Source: Lysobacter sp. M2-1
GTDB lineage: Bacteria; Pseudomonadota; Gammaproteobacteria; Xanthomonadales; Xanthomonadaceae
Direction: 5' to 3'
Assembly (NCBI RefSeq): GCF_022662495.1
Contig: NZ_JAKPBU010000010.1
Coordinates: 19,347 to 83,346 of the forward strand
Length of the DNA: 64,000 bases
The translations under genes were made by a program, and so were the position numbers. How positions within the stretch are numbered: the first letter of the stretch is position 1; the number at the start of each line of letters is the position of its first letter. Positions 10,127 through 21,718 of the stretch are shown here, piece after piece. The notes under the pieces were generated by a model, which was not told the origin of the DNA, did not search any database, and saw nothing but the letters and a program-made list of their open reading frames with translations.

Positions 10127-10653
10127 TACTTCAGCCCGTCCAGCAATTCGTCCACCTTCGCCGCATCCAGCTTCTCGTGGTAATGGCCATTGATCACCAC
10201 CACCGGCGCGCCGCAGCACGCTGCGACGCACTCCTCCTCGCGTTTGAGGTAGACGCGCCCATCCGCGGTTGATTCGCCGAGCCTGCAGCCCAGCTTCTTC
10301 TCCGCGTGCGCGACCAGGTCCTCGGCGCCATTGAGCCAGCAGCTGATGTTGGTGCAGAAGGCCACGTTGTGGCGGCCGACCTTCTCGGTCTCGAACATCG
10401 AATAGAAGGTCGCCACTTCGTAGGCCCATACCGGCGGCAGGCCCAGGTACTTGGCCACGCCGGCGATGAGTTCATCGGTCAGCCAGCCGCCGTTCTGTTC
10501 CTGTGCCGCGTGCAACCCCTGCAGCACCGCCGAGCGCTTGCGGTCCGGCGGGAACTTGGCCAGCCAGTGGTCGATATGCGCGCGGGTCCGCTCCGACAGC
10601 ACCACCATCGGATCGACGTTGCGCGCGTTCTCGAAATTGCCGGTCGCCCTCAT
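10126..10653 (-). CDS. nuoE: NADH:quinone oxidoreductase subunit E ([2Fe-2S])
   Basis: Thioredoxin-fold subunit carrying cluster N1a, 175 residues. The four ligands are C100, C105 (CTNISC) and C142, C146 (ECVAAC), followed by [10 protein letters not shown]. It partners NuoF and NuoG in the NADH dehydrogenase module. The start is the ATG at 10651-10653, immediately after a 17-base tandem duplication of the nuoD/nuoE junction (see the repeat entry). The first dozen residues ([12 protein letters not shown]) are unlike typical NuoE, and a second ATG at codon 16 ([10 protein letters not shown]) is an alternative start. Confidence 0.95.
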   Translation of the reverse strand: MRATGNFENARNVDPMVVLSERTRAHIDHWLAKFPPDRKRSAVLQGLHAAQEQNGGWLTDELIAGVAKYLGLPPVWAYEVATFYSMFETEKVGRHNVAFCTNISCWLNGAEDLVAHAEKKLGCRLGESTADGRVYLKREEECVAACCGAPVVVINGHYHEKLDAAKVDELLDGLK

Positions 10654-10676
10654 CGGTCACCCGCCCTCATCGGTCA
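10645..10676 (-). repeat. 17-base tandem duplication at the nuoD-nuoE junction creating a six-codon relay ORF
   Basis: A 15-base block, TGACCGATGAGGGCG read on the minus strand, occurs twice with a period of 17 bases (10645-10659 and 10662-10676). The upstream copy holds the nuoD stop overlapped by an ATG. That ATG opens a six-codon frame (MRAGDR) whose TGA overlaps the ATG of nuoE in the downstream copy. Two ATGA overlaps are therefore chained. The likely ancestor was a single ATGA overlap, as at the neighbouring nuoF/G, nuoG/H, nuoH/I and nuoC/D junctions. Confidence 0.8.
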
Positions 10677-11986
10677 ATTTCCCCGAATACGATGTCGTAG
10701 GTGCCGATCATCGCCACGACGTCGGCCAGCATATGGCCCTTCACCACCTCGTCCATCGACGACAGGTGGGCGAATCCAGGCGCGCGCAGATGCACCCGGA
10801 ACGGCTTGTTGGCGCCGTCGGAAACCAGGTAGCAGCCGAACTCGCCCTTGGGCGCCTCGACCGCGCTGTAGGTCTCTCCGGCAGGCACGCAGTAGCCCTC
10901 GGTGAACAGCTTGAAGTGGTGGATCAGCGCTTCCATGTCGTCCTTCATCGACTCGCGCGACGGTGGCGACACCTTGTAGTTGTCCAGCATGACCGGACCC
11001 GGATTGGCCTGCAGCCAGCGCACGCACTGCTCGATGATCCGCACCGACTGGCGCATCTCGGCGATGCGCACCAGGTAGCGGTCGTAGCAGTCACCTTCCA
11101 CGCCCACCGGGATGTCGAAATCCACCTCGGCGTACTTCGCGTACGGCTGCTTCTTGCGCAGGTCCCAGGCGACGCCGGAGCCGCGCAGCATCGGCCCGGT
11201 CATGCCCCAGGCCAGCGCCTTGTCCGGCGGGATCACGCCGATGCCGACGGTGCGCTGCTTCCAGATCCGGTTGTCGGTGAGCAGGGTTTCGTATTCGTCG
11301 ATGCGCTTGGGGAAGTCCTGGCAGAAATGCTCCAGGTAATCGAGCAGCGAGCCTTCGCGCCAGCTGTTGAAGCGCTTGAGCTTGGCGCCTTTGCGCCACG
11401 GCGATTCGCGGTATTGCGGCATCCGGTCCGGCAGGTCGCGGTAGACGCCGCCCGGACGGTAATAGGTGGCATGCATGCGCGCGCCGCTGACCGCCTCGTA
11501 GCAGTCCATCAGCTCCTCGCGCTCGCGGAATGCGTACAGGAACACCGCCATCGCACCGAGATCGAGCGCGTTGGAACCCACCCACATCAGGTGGTTCAGG
11601 ATCCGCGTGACCTCGTCGAACATGGTGCGGATCCACTGCGCCCGCTCAGGCGCCTCGATCCCCATCAGCCGCTCGATGGCACGCACGTAGGCATGCTCGT
11701 TGCACATCATCGAGACGTAATCGAGCCGGTCCATGTAGCCGATCGACTGGTTGAACGGCTTGGACTCGGCCAGCTTTTCGGTGCCCCGGTGCAACAGCCC
11801 GATATGCGGGTCGGCGCGCTGCACGACTTCGCCGTCCATTTCCAGGATCAGGCGCAGCACGCCGTGCGCGGCCGGATGCTGCGGGCCGAAGTTGAGCGTG
11901 TAGTTGCGTATTTCCTGCTTGGCCTCGGCGGCGTCGCTGGCGAAGGCCGCGGACGCCTGCGGCGCCTGGCGCGAAGGTGCGGTCAT
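10667..11986 (-). CDS. nuoD: NADH:quinone oxidoreductase subunit D
   Basis: 49-kDa-type subunit that lines the quinone site, related to the large subunit of [NiFe]-hydrogenases but without the metal cysteines. It has 439 residues. After a variable 25-residue start it enters the family sequence at [20 protein letters not shown]; the HPAAHG histidine is a quinone-site residue. Further blocks are [15 protein letters not shown] and the C-terminal [13 protein letters not shown]. The start is the ATG at 11984-11986 that overlaps the nuoC stop (ATGA). The stop codon lies in the tandem duplication described separately. Confidence 0.96.
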   Translation of the reverse strand: MTAPSRQAPQASAAFASDAAEAKQEIRNYTLNFGPQHPAAHGVLRLILEMDGEVVQRADPHIGLLHRGTEKLAESKPFNQSIGYMDRLDYVSMMCNEHAYVRAIERLMGIEAPERAQWIRTMFDEVTRILNHLMWVGSNALDLGAMAVFLYAFREREELMDCYEAVSGARMHATYYRPGGVYRDLPDRMPQYRESPWRKGAKLKRFNSWREGSLLDYLEHFCQDFPKRIDEYETLLTDNRIWKQRTVGIGVIPPDKALAWGMTGPMLRGSGVAWDLRKKQPYAKYAEVDFDIPVGVEGDCYDRYLVRIAEMRQSVRIIEQCVRWLQANPGPVMLDNYKVSPPSRESMKDDMEALIHHFKLFTEGYCVPAGETYSAVEAPKGEFGCYLVSDGANKPFRVHLRAPGFAHLSSMDEVVKGHMLADVVAMIGTYDIVFGEIDR

Positions 11987-12756
11987 GCGGCTGGCCCCAG
12001 CGTGCTGCGGACCTTGGCGTCGCCCTGCTCGCCTGCGGCGGTGGCATAGCGTGCATCGTCGCGGATCACACGCGGCACCAGCACGCGCGGCTCGACCGAG
12101 GTGACCGGTTCGTAGACCACACGCTTCTTTTCCGGGTCGTAGCGCACTTCGACATTGCCGATCAGCGGGAAGTCCTTGCGGAACGGATGGCCGACGAAAC
12201 CGTAGTCGGTGAGGATGCGGCGCAGATCCGGATGGCCCTGGAACACGATGCCCATCACGTCGAACGCCTCGCGCTCGAACCAGTTGGCGACCGGCCACAG
12301 GTCGGTGACCGAAGGCACGACCGGAAGATCGTCGTTGGGCGCGAAGCAGCGCACGCGCAGGCGACGGTTGTTCGCGACCGACAGCAACTGCAGCACGGCG
12401 GCGAAGCGGCGCTGCGGCATGGGAATGCCGGCTTCGCCCTGCGGCTCCGGCACCTGGCGGCTCGGAGTCTCGCCGAACTTGAACCGGCCAGGACCCCTGC
12501 CCTCGACCCCGCGGCTGAAGCCTTCCGAGGACACGTCGGTGTCCCACTCGTCGCTGCCGTAGCCGAGGTAATCGACCGCGGCGACGTCGATCAACTGTTC
12601 GAAACCGAATTCGTCGCGCAGCAGACGGCAACCGGCATGGTAGGCGGCGGCGTCGAACACGATGCCCACCTCGCCGCGCGGTTCGGCCACTTCGATCTGT
12701 GCATCGGCGAAACGCGCGCGCAGGCGTTCGACGAATACGGCAACCGGCTCAACCAT
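11983..12756 (-). CDS. nuoC: NADH:quinone oxidoreductase subunit C
   Basis: 30-kDa-type hydrophilic subunit of the connecting module of complex I, 257 residues from the ATG at 12754-12756. The family signature is seen in the [19 protein letters not shown] block and in [19 protein letters not shown]. NuoC and NuoD are separate genes here, unlike the fused NuoCD of E. coli. The start codon overlaps the 3' end of nuoB by eight bases and the stop overlaps nuoD, so translational coupling is likely. The C-terminal 25 residues are charged and variable. Confidence 0.96.
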   Translation of the reverse strand: MVEPVAVFVERLRARFADAQIEVAEPRGEVGIVFDAAAYHAGCRLLRDEFGFEQLIDVAAVDYLGYGSDEWDTDVSSEGFSRGVEGRGPGRFKFGETPSRQVPEPQGEAGIPMPQRRFAAVLQLLSVANNRRLRVRCFAPNDDLPVVPSVTDLWPVANWFEREAFDVMGIVFQGHPDLRRILTDYGFVGHPFRKDFPLIGNVEVRYDPEKKRVVYEPVTSVEPRVLVPRVIRDDARYATAAGEQGDAKVRSTLGPAA

Positions 12757-13327
12757 CGCGCAGCCCCGTCTTGTGCTCGCCGAAATTGGTGGCGCGGCGG
12801 ATCTTCTTCTGCAGCTGCAGGATGCCGTAGACCAGCGCCTCGGCGGTCGGCGGGCAGCCCGGGACGTAGATGTCGACCGGCACGATGCGGTCGCAGCCGC
12901 GCACCACCGCGTAGGAATAGTGGTAGTAGCCGCCGCCATTGGCGCACGAGCCCATCGAGATCACCCACTTCGGGTCGGGCATCTGGTCGTAGACCTTGCG
13001 CAGCGCCGGGGCCATCTTGTTGACCAGGGTGCCGGCCACGATCATCACGTCCGACTGGCGGGGCGATGGGCGGAACACCACGCCGTAACGGTCCAGGTCC
13101 AGGCGCGAAGCGCCCGCGTGCATCATTTCCACCGCGCAACACGCCAGGCCGAAGGTCATCGGCCACATCGAGCCGGTGCGCGCCCAGTTGAGCAGGATGT
13201 CGGAACTGGTGGTGACGAAGCCGCGTTCAAGCAGCGGGTTCTCGCCCTGCGGACGCAGGATGTCGTCGACCCGGCCTTCGGGCAACGGGTTGTTCATCAG
13301 GCGCGCGACGGTCTGGCTCACTCCCAT
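12749..13327 (-). CDS. nuoB: NADH:quinone oxidoreductase subunit B (cluster N2)
   Basis: Carries cluster N2, the last iron-sulfur centre before quinone, 192 residues. The ligands C63 and C64 ([10 protein letters not shown]), C128 ([10 protein letters not shown]) and C158 (VPGCPP) are all present. The start is the ATG at 13325-13327, which overlaps the end of nuoA by ten bases. The frame is open further upstream through nuoA, but that extension is a shadow reading. The protein sits at the junction of the peripheral and membrane arms together with NuoD and NuoH. Confidence 0.97.
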   Translation of the reverse strand: MGVSQTVARLMNNPLPEGRVDDILRPQGENPLLERGFVTTSSDILLNWARTGSMWPMTFGLACCAVEMMHAGASRLDLDRYGVVFRPSPRQSDVMIVAGTLVNKMAPALRKVYDQMPDPKWVISMGSCANGGGYYHYSYAVVRGCDRIVPVDIYVPGCPPTAEALVYGILQLQKKIRRATNFGEHKTGLRDG

Positions 13328-13674
13328 TCCAGCGCTCCCTTTTTCCAGACATAGACGAAGCCGATCACCAGCAGCGCCAGGAACACGCCCATTTCCACCA
13401 GCCCGAACACGCCCAGCTCGCGGAACACCAGCGCCCACGGGAAGATGAAGGCGATTTCCAGGTCGAAGACGATGAACAGGATCGCGATCAGGTAGTAGCG
13501 CACGTCGAACTGGATGCGCGCGCTCTCGAAGGCGGCGAATCCGCATTCGTAGGGCGAGAGCTTCTCGGCGGTGGGTCGCTTGGGCCCGAGGACGTTGCCG
13601 ATGACGATCAGCGAGATGCCGATGCCGGTGGCGACGATCAGGAACAGCAGGGTCGGCAGGTATTCGGCCAGCAC
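13318..13674 (-). CDS. nuoA: NADH:quinone oxidoreductase subunit A
   Basis: First gene of the nuo operon: a 118-residue membrane subunit with three helices. The acidic loop [16 protein letters not shown] between helices 1 and 2 is the conserved NuoA quinone-site loop. I take the GTG at 13672-13674 (then [10 protein letters not shown]) as start, preceded by GAGAGA at a proper distance. A longer in-frame reading to 13773 would run into the tRNA and lacks NuoA character. The upstream 90 bases carry a hairpin and then tRNA-Leu. Confidence 0.94.
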   Translation of the reverse strand: MLAEYLPTLLFLIVATGIGISLIVIGNVLGPKRPTAEKLSPYECGFAAFESARIQFDVRYYLIAILFIVFDLEIAFIFPWALVFRELGVFGLVEMGVFLALLVIGFVYVWKKGALEWE

Positions 13675-13730
13675 TCGTGTTCTCTCGGCTACTTGCCGCG
13701 ATGCGGCCGTTGCTCTGGGGGATGGAACCT

Positions 13731-13753
13731 GGGCGGATGCCGGACATCCGCCC
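13731..13753 (-). other. Perfect hairpin between tRNA-Leu and nuoA
   Basis: A 9-base-pair stem GGGCGGATG/CATCCGCCC with a five-base loop lies 10 bases from the tRNA 3' end and about 57 bases before nuoA. No T run follows in the nuo direction, so it is not a clean intrinsic terminator. It could mark a processing point that separates the tRNA from the nuo message, or protect the 5' end of the nuo transcript. Confidence 0.5.
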
Positions 13754-13763
13754 CGTTTGTATC

Positions 13764-13848
13764 TGGTGCCCAAGGGGGGACTCGAACCCCCACGACCGAA
13801 GCCGCTACCACCTCAAGGTAGTGCGTCTACCAATTCCGCCACCTGGGC
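13764..13848 (-). tRNA. tRNA-Leu (anticodon GAG)
   Basis: An 85-base cloverleaf with CCA encoded. The 7-base acceptor stem GCCCAGG pairs with CTTGGGC, with one G-T pair. The anticodon arm is CTACC-TTGAGGT-GGTAG, giving anticodon GAG, which reads CUC and CUU leucine codons. The variable arm is long, as expected of a class II tRNA, and the T-arm reads GGGGGTTCGAGTCCCCC. It lies between secG and nuoA on the same strand, so it may be cut out of a secG-nuo transcript. Confidence 0.97.
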
Positions 13849-13914
13849 AAACTGTTGCAACTGCGCGCCGCGACGCGCAAGCGCGATATTGTAAGCGTTA
13901 TCAGCCGCCGCCAA

Positions 13915-14397
13915 TCAATTCTGCGGCGGTTCCTGCGGAGCCGGCTGCGATGGCTGTGCGCTCTCGGGCGCCGCTTGCGCGGGCTGCGTTTGCGCGGGCT
14001 GCGTTTGCGCAGGCGCCGCCGGCACGGTCGATCCGGTCGCCGGCTGCGACTGGGCAGGCGGCGCCGCGGGCACGTTCGCCCCGCCCGCGGGTGCCGCAGG
14101 GGTGCTGCCGGTGGCCGGCGCCTGGGCCATCACGCCCAGGTCGGCCGGTGCATTGGCGGTGGCGTTGCGGGTCGCCTGCCACGCCATGAACAGGCTGATG
14201 CCGAAGAACACGATCGCCATCCACTTGGTGCTCTTGGACAGGAAGTTGGATGCGCCGCGCGCGCCGAATACGGTGGCCGAAGCGCCGCCGCCGAAGCCGG
14301 ACCCGGCCTGGGCGCCCGCACCGCGCTGCATCAGGATCATCGCGATCATCCCGATGGCGAGCAGCACGTAGACCACGTTGAGGATCGTCATCAACAT
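13915..14397 (-). CDS. secG: Preprotein translocase subunit SecG
   Basis: Small auxiliary subunit of the SecYEG translocon in the inner membrane. The first 78 residues are standard SecG: helix 1 (LNVVYVLLAIGMIAMILMQ), the loop GAGAQAGSGFGGGASATVFG, and helix 2 (WMAIVFFGISLFMAW). Beyond that is a tail of about 80 residues made almost only of A, P, Q and T, with a tandem unit encoding QPAQT around 13975-14010. The total of 160 residues exceeds the roughly 110 of E. coli SecG. It lies 27 bases after tpiA, probably in one transcript. Confidence 0.96.
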   Translation of the reverse strand: MLMTILNVVYVLLAIGMIAMILMQRGAGAQAGSGFGGGASATVFGARGASNFLSKSTKWMAIVFFGISLFMAWQATRNATANAPADLGVMAQAPATGSTPAAPAGGANVPAAPPAQSQPATGSTVPAAPAQTQPAQTQPAQAAPESAQPSQPAPQEPPQN

Positions 14398-14424
14398 CTT
14401 GGGGAAATCCGAAAATACGAAGGT

Positions 14425-15177
14425 TCAGGTGGTCATCGCCTTGGCGATGGCCAGGAAGTCCTCGGCGACCAGGGACGCGCCACCGATCAGCCCGCCATCC
14501 ACATCCGGCTGTGAGAACAGCGCGGCGGCGTTGTCGGGCTTGCAGCTGCCGCCGTAGAGGATCGGCAGCAAGCCGGCGATTTTAGCATCCAGTTCCGCCA
14601 CCTGCCCACGGATGAAGGCGTGCACCGCCTGCGCCTGTTCCGGCGTGGCGGTGCGCCCGGTGCCGATCGCCCAGACCGGTTCGTAGGCGATGACGGCTCC
14701 GGACAGGCCCCCGGGACCCGCGATCTCCAGCACCGGCGCGAGCTGGGCAGCGATCACGGCCTCGGTGGCACCGGCTTCGCGCTCGTCCAGACTCTCGCCT
14801 ACGCAGACGATCGGGGTCAGGCCGGCGTTCACGGCCGCGAGGAATTTGCGCGCGACCAGTTCGCTGGTTTCGTTGTGGTACTGGCGGCGCTCGGAATGCC
14901 CGCACAGGCCATAACGGGCGCCCACGTCGACCAGCATCGACGCTGCGACCTCGCCGGTATAGGCGCCCTTCTCGTTGGCGCTGACGTCCTGCGACCCGAA
15001 GGCGAGCCCACTGCCTTCGAAATCCTCGATCAGATCGCCCAGGTAGGGCAGCGGCGGCAGGATCACGAGCTCGACGCCCGGCAGCGGAAGTCCGGCGGCG
15101 ACCGCGCCTACCAGTTCCGTGGCGAAGGCGCGGGTGCCATGGAGCTTCCAGTTACCGGCGACGATCCTGCGGCGCAT
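14425..15177 (-). CDS. tpiA: Triose-phosphate isomerase
   Basis: Interconverts dihydroxyacetone phosphate and glyceraldehyde-3-phosphate in glycolysis and gluconeogenesis. It has 250 residues, the normal length. Catalytic residues are visible: N9 and K11 (AGNWKLHG), H94 (CGHSERR) and E166 ([10 protein letters not shown]). Phosphate-loop glycines follow near [11 protein letters not shown]. The start is the ATG at 15175-15177 with GGAG nine bases upstream; an upstream in-frame codon would add six non-family residues. A TAAACT box at 15204-15209 (minus strand) could be its -10. Confidence 0.97.
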   Translation of the reverse strand: MRRRIVAGNWKLHGTRAFATELVGAVAAGLPLPGVELVILPPLPYLGDLIEDFEGSGLAFGSQDVSANEKGAYTGEVAASMLVDVGARYGLCGHSERRQYHNETSELVARKFLAAVNAGLTPIVCVGESLDEREAGATEAVIAAQLAPVLEIAGPGGLSGAVIAYEPVWAIGTGRTATPEQAQAVHAFIRGQVAELDAKIAGLLPILYGGSCKPDNAAALFSQPDVDGGLIGGASLVAEDFLAIAKAMTT

Positions 15178-15290
15178 GCGGTGCTCCGTTCGCAAAGGGC
15201 GGCAGTTTAGCCCACCGCCGGAGCGCTTCCCGGCCGCGGCGCGACGGGCTCACCTAGAATCCGGCCCTCCCCCGCACGCGGTGTTCCCCG

Positions 15291-16091
15291 ATGCAAGCAG
15301 CCAGCGGCCATGCCCTGATCACCGGTGCCTCCAGCGGCCTGGGCGCCGCCTTCGCCCGCGAGTACGCCCGTCGCGGCAAGCCGCTGCTGCTGACCGGGCG
15401 ACGCAGCGAGCGGCTCGAAGCCCTGGTTCGTGAACTGGGCGATATGGTCCCCTGCCAGGCCATCGTGGCCGACCTGTCCGTACGCGCGGCGCCGCAGACG
15501 CTGTTCGCCGAAGCGCAGGCACGCGGCCTGCGCGTGGACACGCTGGTCAACAACGCGGGCTACGGCGTCACCGGGCGTTACCTGTCCTCGGGATGGAAGA
15601 CCCACGCCGATTTCCTGCAGGTGATGGTCACTGCGGTCGCGGAGCTGACCCACCACTTTCTGCCCGCGATGGAGGCGCAGGGCCACGGCCGGATCCTGAA
15701 CATCGCCTCGACCGCCGCGCTGGTGCCCGCGTCCGCCGGACATACCTTGTACGCGGCCTCGAAGGCGTTCGTGATCCAGTTTTCCGAGGCCCTGGCGCTC
15801 GAATCGCGGCCACGCGGGGTGCATGTGACCGCGTTGTGTCCGGGCATGACCTATACCGAGTTCCACGACGTCAACGGCATGCGCGAGCGGGTGTCGCGGC
15901 TGCCCAAGTCGCTATGGCTCGATGCGGACACGGTGGCCCGCATGGGCATCGAGGCGGTGGAGCGCGGCGACATGCGCTGTGTGACCGGCGGCATGAACCG
16001 GCTGGTCACGGGGCTGTCGAAGTACCTGCCGGATCGGCTGGCGCGCGCGATCGTCAATCGTCGCGCAGCCGACTACCGCGACGCAGGGTAA
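15291..16091 (+). CDS. Short-chain dehydrogenase/reductase
   Basis: Classical SDR of 266 residues. The nucleotide-binding loop TGASSGLG is at residues 11-18, the NNAG motif at 87-90, and the catalytic serine S140, tyrosine Y154 and lysine K158 (LYAASK) are all in place. Arginines after the first strand (TGRRSERLE) favour NADP(H). The tail after residue 190 contains a short hydrophobic segment, typical of the DltE/YqjQ-like SDRs that act on lipid-like carbonyls or alcohols. The substrate cannot be told. The gene is divergent from tpiA; a TAGAAT box lies at 15255-15260. It converges on the oxygenase gene, with a palindrome between them. Confidence 0.88.
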   Translation: MQAASGHALITGASSGLGAAFAREYARRGKPLLLTGRRSERLEALVRELGDMVPCQAIVADLSVRAAPQTLFAEAQARGLRVDTLVNNAGYGVTGRYLSSGWKTHADFLQVMVTAVAELTHHFLPAMEAQGHGRILNIASTAALVPASAGHTLYAASKAFVIQFSEALALESRPRGVHVTALCPGMTYTEFHDVNGMRERVSRLPKSLWLDADTVARMGIEAVERGDMRCVTGGMNRLVTGLSKYLPDRLARAIVNRRAADYRDAG

Positions 16092-16120
16092 CGCAGGACC
16101 TCAGGCGGGGCGGCGTCGGC

Positions 16121-16166
16121 CGCGATTGCTGTTCGCAAAGGCAAAGGCAATCGCGAGCAAGCTCGC
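16121..16166. repeat. Palindromic element between two convergent genes
   Basis: Two nested hairpins lie between the SDR and oxygenase stop codons: CGCGATTGC/GCAATCGCG (16121-16155, loop 17) and GCGAGC-AA-GCTCGC (16153-16166). The flank ends in CTCCCAC, like the other REP-type palindromes in this window. It may serve as a bidirectional transcription end or as an mRNA 3' stabiliser. Confidence 0.55.
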
Positions 16167-16196
16167 TCCCACGGCCATCGACCATCGGCCAGCGGT

Positions 16197-17153
16197 CTAC
16201 TTCAGCTTGATCTCGCGTAACCGCTCTTCCAGGTATCCCTGCGCGGTGATCGGCTCGGGATAGCGGCTGGGGTTGTCCGGCGTGATCGTGGACGGCAGCA
16301 CGTCGATCAGGAAATCCGGATTCGGGTGCAGGAAGAACGGCGTCGAATACCGCGGCTGGCGCGCCTGCTCGCCCTTCGGGTTGACCACGCGGTGGGTGGT
16401 CGACGGATACACGTGGTTGGTCAGGCGCTGCAGCATGTCGCCGATGTTGACCACGATGGTGTCGGCGTCCGCGGTGAACGGCACCCACTCGCCCTTGCGC
16501 GACAGCACTTCCAGGCCTGCAGCGCTGGCGCCGACCAGCAGCGTGATCAGGTTGATGTCTTCGTGCGCGCCGGCCCGCACGTTGGGAATGTCCTGGGTGG
16601 TGATCGGCGGGTAATGGATCGGGCGCAGGATCGAGTTGCCCGAGTCGGTCTTGTCGGCGAAGTAGTCCTCGGGCAGGCCGATGTGCAGCGCCAGCGCGCG
16701 CAGCACCTGGGAGCCGAGGTTGTCCAGGGCCTGGTACAGCGCGTAGCCCGTTTCGCGGAAGCCTTCCACCTCCTCCGGCCAGATGTTGGGCGGCATCACA
16801 TCGCGATATTTCGAATCGTCCGGGATCTCGCGACCGATGTGCCAGAACTCCTTTAGGTCGTGGTACTGCGCGCCCTTGGCGGTCTCCACCCCGAACGGGG
16901 TGTAGCCGCGGGCGCCGCCGCCACCGGCGACGTGGTATTTCCGCTTGACCTCTTCGGGGAGCGCGAAGAAGCGCTGGAACACGTCATAGCTGGCGTCGAT
17001 CAGCGACTGCGGAATGCCGTGGTTGCGGATTCCCGCGAATCCCCATTCGCGGTAGGCGGCGCCGAGTTCGTCGACGAACGCCCGCCGGTCTTCCGGGCTG
17101 GAAGGCTGGCTGAAACGGCGGATGTCCAGGGTCGGGATGCGATGTGGATTCAT
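16197..17153 (-). CDS. 2-oxoglutarate/Fe(II)-dependent oxygenase, isopenicillin N synthase-like family
   Basis: A soluble non-haem iron oxygenase of 318 residues. The N-terminal DIOX_N region (to about residue 120) has RNHGIP. The double-stranded beta-helix domain carries the iron ligands H197 and D199 (GAHEDIN) and H254 (TTHRVVNP), and the cosubstrate arginine R268 in RYS. This is the plant-like or IPNS-like family; substrates range from secondary metabolites to ethylene-type chemistry and cannot be read from sequence. The start ATG at 17153 is the only reasonable one. It is followed in the same direction by no other gene. Confidence 0.9.
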   Translation of the reverse strand: MNPHRIPTLDIRRFSQPSSPEDRRAFVDELGAAYREWGFAGIRNHGIPQSLIDASYDVFQRFFALPEEVKRKYHVAGGGGARGYTPFGVETAKGAQYHDLKEFWHIGREIPDDSKYRDVMPPNIWPEEVEGFRETGYALYQALDNLGSQVLRALALHIGLPEDYFADKTDSGNSILRPIHYPPITTQDIPNVRAGAHEDINLITLLVGASAAGLEVLSRKGEWVPFTADADTIVVNIGDMLQRLTNHVYPSTTHRVVNPKGEQARQPRYSTPFFLHPNPDFLIDVLPSTITPDNPSRYPEPITAQGYLEERLREIKLK

Positions 17154-17214
17154 GCGATGGCTGAAGTGATCTTTGGTCGATGGTTGCGCAGCGTGCGGCC
17201 GCAGTGCCCGGCAC

Positions 17215-18560
17215 TTACGGCGCGAGCGCCGCCGCGCGCACCGCCTCGGCGAGCCGGTCCAGGGTGGAACGCATCAGCGCCTCGTCGTCGGCCTCAACGG
17301 TCACCCGCACGACCGGCTCGGTACCCGACGGGCGCAGGAATGCGCGCCCCCTGCCCTGCACGGCCTGCTCGGCCTCGGCCAGCGCCGCCCTGACGCCATC
17401 GGCTTCGGCTGGCTTGCTGGTGCCTTCGTAACGCACGTTGACCGTCTTCTGCGGCAGCTTGCGCATTCCGGCCAGGGCCTCGCGCAGGCCGATGCCACGC
17501 CGCTGCAGCACCTCCAGCACCTGCAGCGCGCTGATGATGCCGTCTCCGGTGCTGGCGCGGTCCAGGCACAGCAGGTGCCCGGAGGCTTCGCCGCCCAATA
17601 CGCCCTCGTGCGCGAGCAGCGCCTGGTGCACGTAGCGATCGCCGACCTTGGTGCGGACGAAGCCGATGCCAAGCTCGCCCAGGGCCTGCTCGAAGCCGTA
17701 ATTGGTCATCAGCGTGCCCACCACCGGACCGCGCAGTCGGCCGCTGCGCTGCCAGTCGGAGGCGAGCACGTACAGCAGCTCGTCGCCATCGACCACGGTG
17801 CCGTCGGCATCGACGAACAGCACCCGGTCGCCGTCGCCGTCGAAGGCGATGCCCAGCGCGGCGCCGGTGGCGCGCACTCGTTCGGCCAGAAATTCGGGAT
17901 GGGTCGAGCCGACTCCATCGTTGATGTTCAGCCCGTTTGGATCCACGCCGATCGCGTCGACCTGGGCGCCCAGTTCGCGCAGCACCAGCGGGCCGATCTG
18001 GTATGTCGCGCCGTGGGCGCAGTCCACGACGAGGGCCATGCCGCCCAGATCGAAGCGGCGCGGCACCGAACTCTTGCAGGCCTCGACGTAGCGGCCCACC
18101 GCGTCGCGGGTGCGGATCGCCCGTCCGAGCTGGTCGGACGCCACGGTCGAGAACGGCTGTTCGAGCGCGGCCTCGATCGCCAGCTCGGTGGCGTCGTCGA
18201 GTTTCTCGCCCTCGGCCGAGAAGAACTTGATGCCGTTGTCATGGTGCGGGTTGTGCGAGGCCGAGATCACGATGCCGCCGTCCGCGCGCAGCGAGCGTGT
18301 CAGGTGCGCCACCGCCGGCGTGGGCATCGGTCCCATCAGCTGCACGTCCACCCCGGCGGCCACCAACCCGGCCTCGAGCGCAGCCTCGAACATGTAATTG
18401 GAGATGCGCGTGTCCTTGCCGATGATCACCAGCGGCTTGCGCCACCGCTCCTGGCGCAGTGCATGGCCGTAGGCATTGCCCAGGCGCAGCACGAAGTCGG
18501 CAGAGATCACGCCCTCGCCCACGCGGCCACGGATGCCGTCGGTGCCGAAATACTTGCGGC

Positions 18561-18564
<4 letters not shown>
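17215..18564 (-). CDS. glmM: Phosphoglucosamine mutase
   Basis: Converts glucosamine-6-phosphate to glucosamine-1-phosphate for UDP-GlcNAc, and so for peptidoglycan and LPS. It has 449 residues. The N-terminus [10 protein letters not shown], phosphoserine loop SASHNP with S103, metal loop DGDGDR and the sugar-phosphate loop RPSGTEP near the C-terminus identify it. The start is a GTG at 18562-18564 whose last bases overlap the accD stop (GTGA), so translation is probably coupled to accD. A single longer frame runs through accD, but that reading is not a fusion: AccD is encoded in another frame there. Confidence 0.96.
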
Positions 18565-19451
<887 letters not shown>

Positions 19452-19549
19452 GACTTGGGTTCAGACCTGCGGGTTTGAGGCGGGGAAGTGTACTTCGGGG
19501 GCGTTTTTGGGGTGCGGCCCTGCGGGAGCGGCCCTGCAGGTGCGGCCTT

Positions 19550-19618
19550 GTGGGAGCGGCCTCGGCCGCGAATGCTTCTGCTCCCGGGAAATACGATCGC
19601 TCGCCAGCGCGCTCCCAC
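19550..19618. repeat. REP-type palindrome between trpA and accD
   Basis: A 69-base element bounded by the inverted ends GTGGGAGCG and CGCTCCCAC, containing GGCCTCGGCCGCGAA near the left end. Two degenerate partial copies of the left end (GCGGGAGCGGCC, GTGCGGCC) precede it at about 19515-19548, which suggests repeated insertion or slippage. It separates the trp genes from accD-glmM and could weaken read-through. Confidence 0.7.
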
Positions 19619-19637
19619 GGGAGCGGAGCCCGACGCG

Positions 19638-20432
19638 CTATGCGTCGAGGGCGGCGCGCAGCGGCTGCAGGAACGCCCGGGCCGCGGCGGCCGGGTCGTC
19701 CGATCCCGCAAGCGCCACCACCAGCGCGCTGCCGACCACGACCCCCTCGGCGTCGACCGCCATCGCAGCGGCGCTGGCGGCGTCGCGGATGCCGAACCCG
19801 GCCACTACCGGCGCCCGGCTGCGGGTCCGGATCGCCCGCAGCCGCAGCGAGGCGGCGGCGGTATCCAGGCGCTCGGATGCGCCGGTGACTCCGGCGAAGC
19901 TGACGTAATAGAGATAGCCCTGGGCTTCGCGGCACAACAGGTCCAGGCGCTCGTCGGTGGTGGTGGGCGATGCCAGCAGGATCAATGCAATGCCCGCATC
20001 GTTGAACGCGGCGCGGAACTCGCCCGATTCCTCGGGCGGCAGGTCGACCAGCAGCACGCCGTCGACGCCGGCCGAAGCCGCGTCGCGCGCGAACTCGCCG
20101 GCGCCGCGGATCTCGATCGGGTTGAGGTAGCCCATCAGCACCAACGGCGTGTCGGCATCGCGCTCCCGGAACGCGCGCACACTGTCCAGCACGAAGCGCA
20201 GGCCCGCACCGCGCGCCAGCGCGCGTTCGGAACTGCGCTGGATGACGGGGCCATCGGCCATCGGGTCGGAAAACGGAACCCCCAGCTCGATCACGTCGGC
20301 GCCCGCCTCCACCAGCGCGTGCATCACCGGCACGGTGGATTCCAGCGACGGATCGCCGGCAGTCAGGAACGGGATCAGCGCCTTGCGGCCGGTCGCCTGG
20401 AGCTCCTGGAATCTGGTGTCGATGCGGTTCAT
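19638..20432 (-). CDS. trpA: Tryptophan synthase alpha chain
   Basis: Cleaves indole-3-glycerol phosphate to indole, which is channelled to TrpB. It has 264 residues from the ATG at 20430-20432. The catalytic E49 ([12 protein letters not shown]) and D60 (PMADGP) are present, as is the phosphate loop near GFGIRD. It follows trpB by 67 bases on the same strand. An in-frame extension upstream of 50 codons lacks family character and is rejected. Confidence 0.97.
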   Translation of the reverse strand: MNRIDTRFQELQATGRKALIPFLTAGDPSLESTVPVMHALVEAGADVIELGVPFSDPMADGPVIQRSSERALARGAGLRFVLDSVRAFRERDADTPLVLMGYLNPIEIRGAGEFARDAASAGVDGVLLVDLPPEESGEFRAAFNDAGIALILLASPTTTDERLDLLCREAQGYLYYVSFAGVTGASERLDTAAASLRLRAIRTRSRAPVVAGFGIRDAASAAAMAVDAEGVVVGSALVVALAGSDDPAAAARAFLQPLRAALDA

Positions 20433-20499
20433 CGCGGGGTGATCACGAGTGGATCGGTGGACGGGCACGGCATTCCACCGCGCGGACATGCGGCGGCGT

Positions 20500-21717
<1,218 letters not shown>

Positions 21718-21718
21718 G

